64,000 bases of DNA, taken from the NCBI GenBank assembly GCA_003674045.1, contig PENC01000003.1, forward strand, positions 434,001 to 498,000. Reading direction: 5' to 3'. Shown one piece after another: positions 34,601 through 43,347 of this stretch. Source of the DNA: Streptomyces griseocarneus. GTDB lineage: Bacteria; Actinomycetota; Actinomycetes; Streptomycetales; Streptomycetaceae. The translations under genes and the position numbers were made by a program. The stretch's first letter is position 1; every line of letters begins with the position of its first letter. The notes below the pieces were generated by a model. That model was not told the DNA's origin. It made no database searches and saw only the letters and a list, made by a program, of their open reading frames with translations.

Positions 34601-36252
34601 GAATCTGGGATGTCAAGGACCCCCTCAAGCCTGGGGAAATCAAGGCGCACAGCGGCAGCAGTGGCAAGGGACTACTGGACTTGATGGCGGTGGCCTTCAG
34701 CCCGGACAGTCGCTGGCTTGCTATGGGAGGCGTGCACGCCGACGACACCAACAGTGAGCTGTGCCTGCTGGGCATGCCCCCCACCGGTCCGAAGGACTCG
34801 ATCTCGCCCAGTTGCACCAAGACCGGATACACCACCGACACCCTGGCCTACACGCACAGCAGTGCCTTGCTGAGCGGTGGCTCCGACGGAGCGGTGCGGT
34901 CGTGGTACTCACCTGTGCCGGAGGCCCAGGCCACGGAAGTGATCAGCACCACCGACAGTTGGACATTCAGCCCTGACGGTCGTCTGATGGCGGCACCGGT
35001 CACCAGGGACGACAGCCGCACACCCACAGGCCCGTCCCCCTCACCTCTCGGTATCTGGGATCTCTCCGCGTCCGGCGGGCCTGTACGGGTGGCCACGGTT
35101 ACCCTGCCCGACATAGTGCAACAAGCCACGTTTCTCGGGCCAGCAGTCCTGCTGAGTGTCGCGCACAACGGAGCGGTGCAGCTGTGGAACCTGCGCGACC
35201 CCCGTCACCCCACGCAGGCAGCCTCACTGGGTACCGCCGACTTCATCCTCGGACCCCGGTTCCTTGATGCCGATTCCATCGCCGGCACAGGCGTCACCGC
35301 GACCACCGCCGGTGATCTGGTCTCGGTCCAAGGTATGGACCGTAAAATGCACCTGTGGCGCATCACCGATTCCGGTCAGGCCACTGAGAGCGGTTCGCTT
35401 CCTCTGCCTGCTCCGAGGGACGGCTTCGGCTTCACCCTGAACCGCGGCGACACAGCTGTGGTCGTGACAGCAGCCGGGCTCGACTGGTGGAACATCAGCG
35501 ACCCGGCACATCCGGTCCGCGGCCAGACCACATCAATTCCTGGGGCAAATCACGGCGAGTTGGAAGCTGTCAACAACGTCGTGACTGTTGGGGCGACCAT
35601 GCAAGACCATTCCAACGGCGGCAAAATCCTGCACCTGATCGATGTCGCTGCCGGCAAGGTGCGCTCGTCTATCACCCTGCAGAGGTCCTACGGCGAACAA
35701 CTGGACATGAGCCTCGACGGCCGTCGCCTGGCCGCGACCGGCACCGGCAACAACACCGTCGCCCTGTGGGACATCAGCGACCCGGCACATCCGGGTACCC
35801 CTGCCGTCATCCGCACCCTCCAGGACACTCAAGGAATCAGCCTCAGCCCGGACAGCCGACACCTGGCTGTATGGAACCTCGGCTCGTCGGAGCGCAGTGA
35901 CATCCAGCTATGGAACATCGGTAACCCGGCCACGCCGACACTCACCGCCACCATCACGCCCCCTGTTCGAAGCTTTACCGAATCGGTCAAATTCCCCCGC
36001 CCCCGCACCCTCGTCGCGGGGGCGGGGAACTCGGCCTTCTCCTACGACACGGACCCTTCCGCTGTCGCCGACCTGATCTGCTCCCGCACCGGAGGCGCCA
36101 TCACCGCCGAGCAGTGGAAGAAGTACGCACCAGGCACGCCATATCAGGACCCGTGCCACGACGAAGGTGGCCGACCGGACCCGTCCGCAGGTGGCCCCGG
36201 CCCTGGAAAAGAAGAGGCGGCAGCAAGCACCCGGCGGCTGTGGAGGAGGTAA
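31696..36252 (+). CDS. trypsin-like protease / STAND NTPase / WD40 propeller protein
   Basis: 1518 residues in four parts. Residues 1-200 are a trypsin-like protease with His47 (LTCAHVV), Asp109 (GDVAVLRL) and Ser182 (GFSGGPVWD). Residues about 230-650 are a STAND NTPase with Walker A GPSGSGKSS (Lys278) and Walker B LLVVVDQFEELL (Asp366). One membrane-spanning helix lies at about 672-692 after a basic stretch, so the protease and NTPase face one side and the C-terminal part the other. Residues about 745-1480 are WD40 repeats (many WDIS or WNL blade ends). STAND proteins oligomerise on sensing a ligand; here that would activate the protease. The codon choice in the WD40 part is less GC-biased than in the front half. 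Confidence 0.93.
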   Translation: MPSPPGSVEGTGPKTLDAAVLRIRDARGDAVGLGFLVAADRALTCAHVVSAALGLPESAQPDASARITVDLPLLSDSARDGQRDGQEDGHTAEAQVEHWVPAQPSGTGDVAVLRLSAPLPDARPVRLVEAQDVWGHPVRAFGFPAGRPGGVWHSGVLRARQANGWVQADLAAHGYRISRGFSGGPVWDEKLAGVIGMVTVAEAGDPPAGYLVPTDGLLAAWSPLRGLALPPSPFRSLVPFQEADAAVFHGRRAETGELVRMLGHERWTTLVGPSGSGKSSLALAGVVPRLRAAGTCAVVVRPASGRSPLSALAAALLPLLEPGLTTTQQLERTPDLTGLLHRQGLADVVPRLPHRHAVRQLLVVVDQFEELLTIAPAAVDELARVLFHDTLPDTVRVLTTLRADFLETALAHPGLGPLCGRQIYALGPMSTVQLRDIVTTPVDAIPGVRYEPHLVDRILADTSSEPGALALLGFTLDLLWRNQTGGLLTHQAYEELGGVTGTLGAYADQAWDEYVLPEDETTARRLFTQLIRVPLGSAAATRRTVARPELDTDQWRVAQNLARTRLLVIDLSPEGHETVELAHEALITGWSRLRDRAGEDRSFLIWRESLRHDLDRWERGKRAADLLPTTLALAGAQQWLRERAADLSDAERDYVRRGRAHRRRRTRRRRAVLAVICVLAILATAFSVLAVRRGEDAAHKAAVVRSSRLVADAEAARGTDPGLAARLAVAAYRSAPTQETATELYSAVRTPLDGVVGFTGKKVLRVAAEPDGPLAAAVDVDGSLRIWNLADRAAPALQATLHAGAAGIALAPHGRKLLASACPGSGFCLWDLTSPRHPTVAARLPGPAHGEERLHHVSSMAIDSDGRLLAAATLEGAVMVWSIEQPAHPRFLAELQSPTRRKSDALAAVAFSPHGNVLAATILGGKTRLWNLATPSAPTRAAEMDTGYSAVAFSPDGNFLAAVGDLDIGIWDVKDPLKPGEIKAHSGSSGKGLLDLMAVAFSPDSRWLAMGGVHADDTNSELCLLGMPPTGPKDSISPSCTKTGYTTDTLAYTHSSALLSGGSDGAVRSWYSPVPEAQATEVISTTDSWTFSPDGRLMAAPVTRDDSRTPTGPSPSPLGIWDLSASGGPVRVATVTLPDIVQQATFLGPAVLLSVAHNGAVQLWNLRDPRHPTQAASLGTADFILGPRFLDADSIAGTGVTATTAGDLVSVQGMDRKMHLWRITDSGQATESGSLPLPAPRDGFGFTLNRGDTAVVVTAAGLDWWNISDPAHPVRGQTTSIPGANHGELEAVNNVVTVGATMQDHSNGGKILHLIDVAAGKVRSSITLQRSYGEQLDMSLDGRRLAATGTGNNTVALWDISDPAHPGTPAVIRTLQDTQGISLSPDSRHLAVWNLGSSERSDIQLWNIGNPATPTLTATITPPVRSFTESVKFPRPRTLVAGAGNSAFSYDTDPSAVADLICSRTGGAITAEQWKKYAPGTPYQDPCHDEGGRPDPSAGGPGPGKEEAAASTRRLWRR

Positions 36253-36260
36253 CTGCCGGA

Positions 36261-36296
36261 CCACGCCCGGTTCCTGCTCATCGGCAGGTGGCGTGG
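36261..36296. terminator. hairpin between convergent STAND gene and 177-residue gene
   Basis: Outer arms CCACGCC (36261-36267) and GGCGTGG (36290-36296) enclose inner arms CCTGC and GCAGG. It is located in the 60-bp gap of two converging genes. Confidence 0.55.
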
Positions 36297-36312
36297 CCCG
36301 TGGTGCGGAACG

Positions 36313-36846
36313 TCAGTCCTGGTATTCGGTCAAGGCCTTGGTGATCATGCGGGTCGCGAAGTCGGGGTCGTCCGTGAGGCGGTTGATGTGATCTGCGAGC
36401 AAGAAGGCGGTGACTTCCAGGGGAGTCATCTCGTCCTTGGTCCAGAAGCCGTACTGCTTGCGCCACAGGTTGGGGCTCAGCCCGGTGCCCGCGGCGACGA
36501 GCAGGCCCGCCATGGTGGGGATGGCCTCGGGGCGGCAGCTCTTGGGCATCATGCGCATCGAGCCCACGAGATTGGGGACCACGTAGGCGATGACGTCCTC
36601 GTCCTGTTGCTCGTAGGCCAGTCGCAGCCACTGCATGAACATGAAGATAAGTGTGCAAGCGCCGTCCAGCAGGTCATTGGCTCCTTTCGGGCCCAACGAC
36701 GCGGTGAACTGGTCGATCAGCTCCTGCTCTTCGGGGTCCGTCTCGGTCTTGCCGGCGTGGATGGCCTTGAGACGGGAGTCGACCATCATGAGTGCTGCGC
36801 CCACATCCCCGGCGGGGGCGTTCTGGGGGTCACAGGGCGATGACAC
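36313..36846 (-). CDS. 177-residue protein of unknown function
   Basis: The GTG at 36846 has an excellent GGAGGAA site 6 bases upstream, which decides the start. The protein is helical, with no signal peptide. It has a hydrophobic stretch (CTLIFMFMQWLRLAYEQQDE) and a C-terminal LTDDPDFATRMITKALTEYQ. I do not recognise the family. It is convergent with the STAND gene and may or may not belong to that module. Confidence 0.75.
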   Translation of the reverse strand: MSSPCDPQNAPAGDVGAALMMVDSRLKAIHAGKTETDPEEQELIDQFTASLGPKGANDLLDGACTLIFMFMQWLRLAYEQQDEDVIAYVVPNLVGSMRMMPKSCRPEAIPTMAGLLVAAGTGLSPNLWRKQYGFWTKDEMTPLEVTAFLLADHINRLTDDPDFATRMITKALTEYQD

Positions 36847-37006
36847 AGGGTTCCTCCTCTTGCGGCCGCAGAGAGTAGCGCGGCGTGCTCGTACAGTAGA
36901 CCGCCGAGGAGGCGGGGGTCCGGCGAATCCCGCAGAAGGTCTCCGGCCTGTCCCTCGCTCGCCGGGGGACAGGCCGCCGTCATCGCGCCGATGCTCCGCG
37001 AGGGGC

Positions 37007-37996
37007 TCAGTGCTTGGGCAGGCTGCCCAGGAACTCCAGCAAGGCGGAGTTGACTTCTTCCGGTCGCTCCTGCTGGGTCCAGTGGCCGCAGCCGGGAAGG
37101 ACGATGCTGCGGTGGAGGGCGGGAAGGAGGCCGGGCAGCGCGGGCAGCAGCTTGTCCATGCCGGGGAAGGCGGCCACCAGGTCGCGGTCACCGGTGACGA
37201 AGAGCGCGGGAACCTCGATGCCCAACCCCTCGAAGGGGGCGAGCAGTTCCCAGTTGTAGTCGATGTTGCGGTACCAGTTGAGGCCGCCGGTGAAGGCCTG
37301 CTCGCCGTAACCGGCGTATTCGTGGGCGAAGGCGGCGATGTCTTCCTGGCTCAGCCAGGAGGGCAGCTCTTCGGGTTCCGGCATGAGATCCAGCATGCCG
37401 CCGCCCTCGGGCACGACGCCGGGCCGCGGCGGGTCGGTCAGCGGACTGTCGCCGGACGCGGCGGTCAGGAAACGACGGAAGGTCGATTCCGGGTCGCGGG
37501 CCAACTCGACGTCGGCGATGCCCGGTTGCTGGAAGTAGTTCTGGTAGAAGCCGTCGCCCAACGCGGCCCGCAGCGCCTGCAGCGGCCGCGGCGCCCGGCC
37601 GCGCGGCGTGGGCGGGACGCTCAGTCCGGCCACCCCGCGCACCAGGTCGGGACGGAGCCTGGCGGTCGTCCAGGCGACCGGCGCTCCCCAGTCATGGCCG
37701 ACGACCACCGCGCTGTCCGCGCCCAGTGCCCGGATCAGGGCGACCACATCTCCGGTCAGGTGCATCATGCTGTACGCGGCCACGTCCTCGGGCCGCTCGC
37801 TGCGGGCGTAGCCGCGCTGGTCGGGGGCGACCACCCGGTAACCGGCCTCGGCCAGCGGACCGAACTGGTGGCGCCAGGAGTACCAGCACTCGGGAAAACC
37901 GTGCAGCAGGAGGACCAGCGGGCCGTCCCCCTGCTCGGCGATGTGCAACCTGACGCCGTTCACCTCGACGAAGCGGTGTTCGAGAGTGGTGGTCAC
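37007..37996 (-). CDS. alpha/beta hydrolase, soluble epoxide hydrolase type
   Basis: 329 residues. LLLHGFPECWYSWRHQF is the classic epoxide-hydrolase oxyanion motif; VVGHDWGAPVAW holds the Asp nucleophile and LPGCGHWTQQERPEEVN the catalytic His. A cap domain lies between them, with the Tyr-rich GGLNWYRNIDYNWELLAPFE supplying the epoxide-polarising tyrosines. The enzyme opens epoxides to diols. The GTG at 37996 has AGGAGG upstream. Monocistronic. Confidence 0.9.
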   Translation of the reverse strand: MTTTLEHRFVEVNGVRLHIAEQGDGPLVLLLHGFPECWYSWRHQFGPLAEAGYRVVAPDQRGYARSERPEDVAAYSMMHLTGDVVALIRALGADSAVVVGHDWGAPVAWTTARLRPDLVRGVAGLSVPPTPRGRAPRPLQALRAALGDGFYQNYFQQPGIADVELARDPESTFRRFLTAASGDSPLTDPPRPGVVPEGGGMLDLMPEPEELPSWLSQEDIAAFAHEYAGYGEQAFTGGLNWYRNIDYNWELLAPFEGLGIEVPALFVTGDRDLVAAFPGMDKLLPALPGLLPALHRSIVLPGCGHWTQQERPEEVNSALLEFLGSLPKH

Positions 37997-38067
37997 CGGT
38001 GCCTCCTGACGGCTGGGGTCGCGGTTGCCGTGGCCCGGCTCACTCTACGGGCGGGGCGCCCCGCGCG

Positions 38068-38430
38068 TCAGCCACGCAGGTGGTAGCTGTAGGCGAATCC
38101 GGAGGCGCTGCACTGGTTGAGCCGGCTGACCGCCTGGTCGTAGGTGAAGCCCGGCGGCACGGTGCAGGCCCACAGCCCGTTGGCGGGGACGCGGACGTGG
38201 TAGCTGTAGGCGAACCCGGAAGCGCTGCACTGGTTGAGCCGGCTGACGACCTGGTCGTAGGTGAAGCCGGCCGGTATCCCACAGACCCACAGGCCGTCCT
38301 GCGGCCTGCGCAGGTGGTACTGGGCGGTGAATCCGGAGCCGCAGGCGTTCAGCCGGGAGACGACCTGGTCGTAGACGTAGCCGTCGGGCACGGAACAGGC
38401 CCAGGTGTTGTCCAGATCCTGGACGCCTGC
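38068..38430 (-). repeat. three tandem coding repeats
   Basis: Units lie at about 38317-38430, 38197-38316 and 38068-38196. The second and third are nearly identical at DNA level (only scattered differences across about 100 bases), which points to recent duplication. The first is more diverged. Confidence 0.8.
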
Positions 38431-38544
38431 CGGCGCGGCCTTGGCCGCGGGGGCGAGGCCCATGGTGAACAGGGTGATCAGCACGGCCGCGACCGCCGCC
38501 ACCAGGGCGCGGGGTCTGGTGGCGGAGGAATGCGTCGGAAGCAT
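38068..38544 (-). CDS. secreted protein of three tandem about 40-residue repeats
   Basis: 158 residues. The signal peptide (PRALVAAVAAVLITLFTMGL) has likely cleavage near AKAAPA. The mature protein is three copies of a unit that reads roughly GLWxCxxPxGFxYDQxVSRL followed by NxCxxSGFxxxYH, each with two Cys (one disulphide per unit is likely). I do not recognise the family. The ATG at 38544 has GAAAGGA 8 bases upstream. The gene stands alone between an epoxide hydrolase and a secreted serine hydrolase. Confidence 0.8.
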   Translation of the reverse strand: MLPTHSSATRPRALVAAVAAVLITLFTMGLAPAAKAAPAGVQDLDNTWACSVPDGYVYDQVVSRLNACGSGFTAQYHLRRPQDGLWVCGIPAGFTYDQVVSRLNQCSASGFAYSYHVRVPANGLWACTVPPGFTYDQAVSRLNQCSASGFAYSYHLRG

Positions 38545-38635
38545 GCCGGTGGTCCTTTCGTCGCTGTCCGCTGGATGCGCGAGGAAAGCTACAGCGGCCC
38601 GGGAGCCGGGCAGAGTCGGGAACCGGCCGTCCCTG

Positions 38636-39772
38636 CTACTTCTCGCACAACGCCTTGTCCAGCAGGTCGTACATCTGTGTGACAGGGGGGTTGGTGGTGA
38701 GGTGGGCATTGGTCACCACGGAGGCATGGCGGCCGTCCTCGGTGACCAGGGTTTCCGTGTAGTAGCCCGGAACCATGCCGTCGTGTCCCCAGGCCACGCC
38801 ACCGCAGGGCAGGGCGTGACGGATCAGCCCGAGACCGTAGGCGAGCGGGGAGTCGGGCGCTCCGACGACGACGGTCTTCTCCATCTCGGCCAGCGTCGTC
38901 GGCGAGACGACCTTGCCGGCGGCCAGCGCCTGGTAGAAGGCGGTCACGTCCTGCTGCGTCGATATCACCGCACCGGCGGTGCTGAAGATCGACGGGTCGT
39001 AGCCGATCACGTCGGTCCAGAAGAAGAACGGCCCGACACGGACGCCGTGGTACCCGTGCACGGCCGGCGCGGGCAGGGAGCGGTCGGCCGGGGCCGGGAA
39101 GCTGGTCTGGGACAGGCCGAGCGGCTGAATGATCCGCTCGGTGACGGCCTGGTTCACCGGCTTGCCGGTCGTCTTCTCGATGAGCAGGCCGAGGACCAAG
39201 TAGTTGGTGTTGGAATACTGAAACGTACCGGGCTTGGAAGCCGGGGGCTGCTTGAGTGCCTGCCGTACCAACGCATCCAGCGCGTACGACCCGTCCGGGT
39301 TGGCGGGCGGCGCGTTGAGCAGCGGCTCGTACGTCGGAATGCCGCTCGTGTGCTGCAGGAGCTGACGCACCGAGATGGCGTTGCCGTCGTATCCGTTGCC
39401 GTCGACGACACCCGGCAGGTACTGCTCGATCGGCGCGTCGAGGGATATCGATTTCTCGTCGACCAGCTGGAGCACCGTCGCCGCGGTGAAGCTCTTGGTC
39501 TGGCTGCCGATGCGGTAGTGGTCGGTCGGCTTGATGGGCGTATCGGTATTGATGACGGCGGTTCCGGTGGAGAGGTTCCAGGAATTCGTGCTGTCACCGG
39601 CGTAGATGCTCGCGCCCGGACCGGCCGCTGCCTGGAACGTCTTCAACGCCGCCAGGGTGTCGGCATGGTCGGCGGCGGGCGCGGCCTGGGCCGACGCGGG
39701 CAGCGCGAACACCGCCGCGCACGCCAGACCGAGCAGGGCCGACAGCTGTGCTCTTCTCGGCTTCCGTGCCAT
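38636..39772 (-). CDS. secreted serine hydrolase, beta-lactamase/D-alanyl-D-alanine carboxypeptidase family
   Basis: 378 residues. Signal peptide (RAQLSALLGLACAAVFALPA, cleavage near AQAA). The catalytic SxxK motif is RIGSQTKSFTAATVL, the Tyr motif is FQYSNTNYLVLG and the third motif AWGHDGMVPGYY. This is the S12/class C-like fold of D,D-peptidases and esterases. It is expected outside the cell, acting on peptidoglycan peptides, D-amino-acid peptides or esters. The ATG at 39772 has AGGAGG 5 bases upstream. Confidence 0.9.
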   Translation of the reverse strand: MARKPRRAQLSALLGLACAAVFALPASAQAAPAADHADTLAALKTFQAAAGPGASIYAGDSTNSWNLSTGTAVINTDTPIKPTDHYRIGSQTKSFTAATVLQLVDEKSISLDAPIEQYLPGVVDGNGYDGNAISVRQLLQHTSGIPTYEPLLNAPPANPDGSYALDALVRQALKQPPASKPGTFQYSNTNYLVLGLLIEKTTGKPVNQAVTERIIQPLGLSQTSFPAPADRSLPAPAVHGYHGVRVGPFFFWTDVIGYDPSIFSTAGAVISTQQDVTAFYQALAAGKVVSPTTLAEMEKTVVVGAPDSPLAYGLGLIRHALPCGGVAWGHDGMVPGYYTETLVTEDGRHASVVTNAHLTTNPPVTQMYDLLDKALCEK

Positions 39773-40273
39773 GGAACCTCCTGGGCTCGGGATTAAGGGA
39801 AAGGCCCTGCCCTGTTCGGCTCGTACGTGACGGGGGCACGGCTCTTCGGTCGCTGATCCGTACGGTAACCATGGGGCGCTGCGTGAAGACTCCGGAACGA
39901 TGCGGATTGACGGAGACGTAACGGCTGGCCGCTGACCGCTGGCCGGGGCCGACTGGAGCCGTCCGTTGTTCGCCCTGGCACAGTTGTCGACCCCGGGCCC
40001 GCGACGGGCTGCGCTGGCTGTGCGAGGAGCTGATTGGCCGGTACCGGATTGACGGTGCTGGCATCGTGGGCTCGCTCGTCCTCGGCGGAGAGGCCCTGGA
40101 CGGCGAAGCGGTCGCACCCTGGCTGGACGAGGGCGTTCAACGACGTCGTGGAAGGCAGCCACCTGCCCCTCTTCCAGCCTCCGCACGTCGCCGGACTCGC
40201 CCGCCTGATCGCGGAGGTGCACTGAAGGCGAAGGCGGCCTCCGCCGGTCCGGCCGACGGGGGCTTGCAAGGCG
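39773..40273 (+). pseudogene. 500-bp stretch without an intact gene; weak remnant near 39985-40225
   Basis: On the plus strand one frame reads GLRWLCEELIGRYRIDGAG and LVLGGEALDGE. From about 40120 protein-like sequence continues in another frame as AFNDVVEGSHLPLFQPPHVA, ending LARLIAEVH before a stop at 40225. This looks like the broken 3' end of an unidentified gene rather than noise. The left part should hold the promoter of the secreted serine hydrolase. Confidence 0.4.
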
Positions 40274-41314
40274 TCAGATCATCAGCAGCAGCCGCGTGTT
40301 CGGTACGAGCTTCCGATTGACGCTGGTGCTCTGCACGAAAATCGTGAAGTCGTCGTTGTGGTCCGGCTTGACGCGGATCTCCATATCCGGCAGACCGAGC
40401 AGCGCCCGGGCCTCCGGCCCCGTATACACCAGGTCCGTCTTCTTCTCCAGCACCGCGATCTGCTTCCGCGCCTGGATCTTCTCCGACTTGCTCAGCTGAT
40501 AGAACGCACCACCGGTACGGTAGGTGTGCCCGCATTCGGTGACCCAGTCCCGGATCGCCACTTCACGAGCCACCGGAATCAGCTGGTACTTCGACGGATC
40601 CACCGGGGTGAGACCAGCGGCCTTGATGGTGTCCTCGTTGACCGCCTCCGCACCCGTGGAGAACACCGCCCGCGACCCCCGGATGCCCCGGGTGCGGCCC
40701 ACCATGAATTTCTCGGTGGCTTCCTGGATGACCTGCCCGGCCTCCTCCAGGCCCTGTGTGCTCGTGGCGTCCCAGATGGCGATGTTGTCCTTCGGGAAGC
40801 CGTACTGCATGGCTTCGCGCTTGCCCATCTGGTCCGGGACGAGGACGGCCAGCGTCCAGTTGTCCTCCTGTGTCTCGATCATCGTGGCCACGGCCTGTAC
40901 CAGTTCCCGCGGATTCCTGGCAGGGACATCCGCGCAGTGGTGACTCGCGTTCTCCTGCCCGTCGGTGAGTACGAACGTCAGAAAGCTGTGGTCGCCGTAC
41001 AGCTGAGCCGTCTGCGCCAGCTCCCGCTGCGACTTCAGCGTGGCCGCCAGCAGAGCCGTCATTCCACCGACCCGGTACAGCTGCTTCAGGGACGGCATCC
41101 GCAGCACGTCCTTGTCGTAGACGACGCACTGCACCGTGTCCGCGAACACATACACCGTGACGCGGGTTTCCTGATCCAGCTCCTGCGACCGGCGGGCCAG
41201 GTACGCGATCTGCTGGTCGGCCACGTCCACGACCTTCCGGCTCAGATGGGACATGGACGAACTGGCATCCAGCACAAGGGCGACGTGATTGATGTAGTTC
41301 TGACTTCCGGACAC
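40274..41314 (-). CDS. von Willebrand factor A domain protein
   Basis: 346 residues. The N-terminal two thirds form a vWA domain with the metal-ion-dependent adhesion site VALVLDASSSMSHLS, a Thr in GGMTALLAA and FVLTDGQENASHH. The C-terminal third is a separate, partly basic region (SKSEKIQARKQIAVLEKK) with no recognised motif. No signal peptide is seen, so it is probably cytosolic. vWA proteins of this kind mediate metal-dependent protein binding, often with AAA+ or tellurite-type modules; none is adjacent. The GTG at 41314 has GGGGGAG upstream. Confidence 0.87.
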   Translation of the reverse strand: MSGSQNYINHVALVLDASSSMSHLSRKVVDVADQQIAYLARRSQELDQETRVTVYVFADTVQCVVYDKDVLRMPSLKQLYRVGGMTALLAATLKSQRELAQTAQLYGDHSFLTFVLTDGQENASHHCADVPARNPRELVQAVATMIETQEDNWTLAVLVPDQMGKREAMQYGFPKDNIAIWDATSTQGLEEAGQVIQEATEKFMVGRTRGIRGSRAVFSTGAEAVNEDTIKAAGLTPVDPSKYQLIPVAREVAIRDWVTECGHTYRTGGAFYQLSKSEKIQARKQIAVLEKKTDLVYTGPEARALLGLPDMEIRVKPDHNDDFTIFVQSTSVNRKLVPNTRLLLMI

Positions 41315-41501
41315 GACAGCTCCCCCTCTTTCCTGCTCGGTGCTTTCACCCTCTCACCCACCACTGACAATCGATCTCGGCTCCCGAGCCGGATGCAGAG
41401 CCCTGCGCCCCACCGCGCTTCTGGATCGATTGCCGAGCCTGGCGGCAATGGTTCCGCGCCCGGCACGTCCCCGCGCATCGCGCACAGGGAGCGCTCCGCC
41501 C

Positions 41502-42734
41502 TCACGCTCTGACGGGAACCTCGCGCGGTCCGCGCACCAACAGGCCAGGGCGGTAGGGCAGTTCGGCCGGGGCCGCCGCGAGCGACAGGTGGGGGAACGT
41601 CCCGAAGAGCAGGGGCAGGGCGATCGTCGCCTCCAGGCGGGCCAGACGGGCGCCGGGGCAGAAGTGGGGGCCGTGGCCGAACGCGGCGTGCGGGGCCGGG
41701 CGCCTGCCGTCGGTGAGGTGACGGGCGGGGCGGAAGGCGTCGGGGTCGGGGAAGTGCTCGGGGTCGCGGTTGGCGGCCGCGAGGACGACGAGGACGGAAG
41801 CGTCGGCGGGTATGGCCGCTCCGCCGCCGAGGTCCACCGGCTCGTTCGTGCGCCGCCACGTGGTGCCCTCCAGCGGACTGGCGTGCCGCAGCGTCTCCTC
41901 GACGACGGCGGCCCAGCGCCCAGGGCCGCCGCGCAGGGCCGCGGCGCGCTCGCCGGGGTGGGTGAGCAGCAGGAGCGAGGCGGAGGCGAGGAGGTTCATG
42001 GTGGTCTCGTAGCCGGCGAACAGCAGCAGGAAGGCCATCGCGAGCAGCTCGGCGTCGTCGAGTCCGCCCTCGTCGGTGTCGTGCACCAGGGTGCTGAAGA
42101 GATCGTCGCCGGGGGCGCGCCGCTTCTCCGCGATGAGGGCGGTGAAGTAGGCGTGAAGGGTGGACCATGCCTCGTCCACCGCGCCGGGCGTGAGCGCGTC
42201 GGCGGGCGAGCCGACCCGGTAGGTCCACTCGCGCAGGTCGGCCCGGTCCGCCTCCGGCACGCCCAGCACCTCGCCGATCACCAGCACGGGCAGCGGGAAG
42301 GCGAAGGCGTCGACGAGGTCGGCGGTGCCCTCGCGTTCCAGCCGGGCGGCCAGATCGGCCGTCAGCCCGGCCGCCAGGCGCTCGATGCGCGGACGCAGCG
42401 CGTCCACGCGGCGGGGAGCGAACGCGGCTGTGGTCAGGCGCCGCAGTCGGGTGTGGTCCGGGGCATCGGAGTTGAGCATGTGGCGGGCGAGGCAGGCCCG
42501 GGCACGTTCGGCCGGCGAGTCGGGCTTGGGCCTGCCGGCGCGCTGCGGCGGGACATTGGAGAAACGGGGGTCGGCGAGGACCGCCCGTGCGTGCCGGTAG
42601 CCGGTGACGAGCCAGGCATGCGTGCCGTTCGCGAGCTCCACCCGCGTCGCGGGCCCGCGGGCGCGCAGCCGCGCGTAGTACGGGTGGGGGTCGCGCGCGA
42701 ACGCAGGGTCCGCCGGGTTCAGGAGATCGGCCAC
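41502..42734 (-). CDS. cytochrome P450 (bacterial class I type)
   Basis: About 410 residues. The I-helix oxygen motif is LLFAGYETTMNL, the K-helix ExxR is VVEETLRHAS and the haem-Cys loop is AFGHGPHFCPGARLAR. It is complete from the proline-rich N-terminus. Streptomyces P450s of this type hydroxylate or epoxidise secondary metabolites using separate ferredoxins; none is adjacent. The GTG at 42734 (with GAGG 8 bases upstream) was preferred over a TTG at 42818. It is isolated, and the nearby NRPS remnant is too decayed to be its partner today. Confidence 0.92.
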   Translation of the reverse strand: MADLLNPADPAFARDPHPYYARLRARGPATRVELANGTHAWLVTGYRHARAVLADPRFSNVPPQRAGRPKPDSPAERARACLARHMLNSDAPDHTRLRRLTTAAFAPRRVDALRPRIERLAAGLTADLAARLEREGTADLVDAFAFPLPVLVIGEVLGVPEADRADLREWTYRVGSPADALTPGAVDEAWSTLHAYFTALIAEKRRAPGDDLFSTLVHDTDEGGLDDAELLAMAFLLLFAGYETTMNLLASASLLLLTHPGERAAALRGGPGRWAAVVEETLRHASPLEGTTWRRTNEPVDLGGGAAIPADASVLVVLAAANRDPEHFPDPDAFRPARHLTDGRRPAPHAAFGHGPHFCPGARLARLEATIALPLLFGTFPHLSLAAAPAELPYRPGLLVRGPREVPVRA

Positions 42735-42987
42735 CCGCCCATCCTCACCGATCACCGGGCGCCGCGGTCCCGGCACAAGGGCCAGGGCCGACGAGGCTGA
42801 TTTGTAGGGTTCCTGCAATCGTGTTCCCGTAGAAGGGTCCCATATGCCGCGGAGGGTGCCGGAATGTCGTGGGGGGGAGTGCCGGACCCTGCTGCCCTGG
42901 TGCGGTCAGGTTCCCTCAGGTTCCCTCAGTGGTCTCACTCGACCGTAACCGGCCAACGGTCTTGACGCCGCTGCTTAGGATCTGGCC

Positions 42988-43347
42988 GTGAAAGTACATC
43001 TGACCAGGGACAGCGTGGCGATGGGCGACGATGCTGACGCTCCACACGCCGATACCAGGGACCTGCCCGATGACATATCGCTTCGCGAGGCAGTCGCCTC
43101 CGTCATCAAGAGCGGGTACCTCGCCCCGATCGCGGGGGGCAAGGCGACCTGGATATTGACCAGCGCCGGTGACCCGATCGCCGTGGTTGCACAGCAGTGG
43201 GAGGGTCCTCGGCTTCTCGCCTCCGGGGACTCCACGCCGGCTTCATTCGCTGCCGATCATCGAGTCGTCCATTGGCACTTCCGGTACCTCGCTCAGCGGG
43301 ACCCGGAAGCGGTCTACGAAGAGCTGAAGGCGGCTCCGGCACCCTGA
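42988..43347 (+). CDS. small protein of unknown function
   Basis: 119 residues from the GTG at 42988. It has a mixed alpha/beta look, a central GGKATWILTSAGDPIAVVAQ and a C-terminal RDPEAVYEELKAAP. There is no signal peptide or membrane segment. I do not recognise the family. Upstream lies a 253-bp non-coding stretch containing a tandem AGGTTCCCTC repeat. Confidence 0.62.
   Translation: MKVHLTRDSVAMGDDADAPHADTRDLPDDISLREAVASVIKSGYLAPIAGGKATWILTSAGDPIAVVAQQWEGPRLLASGDSTPASFAADHRVVHWHFRYLAQRDPEAVYEELKAAPAP

Noticed and set aside
38068..38430. CRISPR-like direct repeats
   Set aside because: The repeats are about 120 bp, contiguous, in frame and encode Cys-paired protein units. There are no spacers.
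40034..40225. Intact small gene of 63 codons
   Set aside because: No ribosome site, and protein-like sequence upstream continues in another frame, so a broken remnant is more likely.
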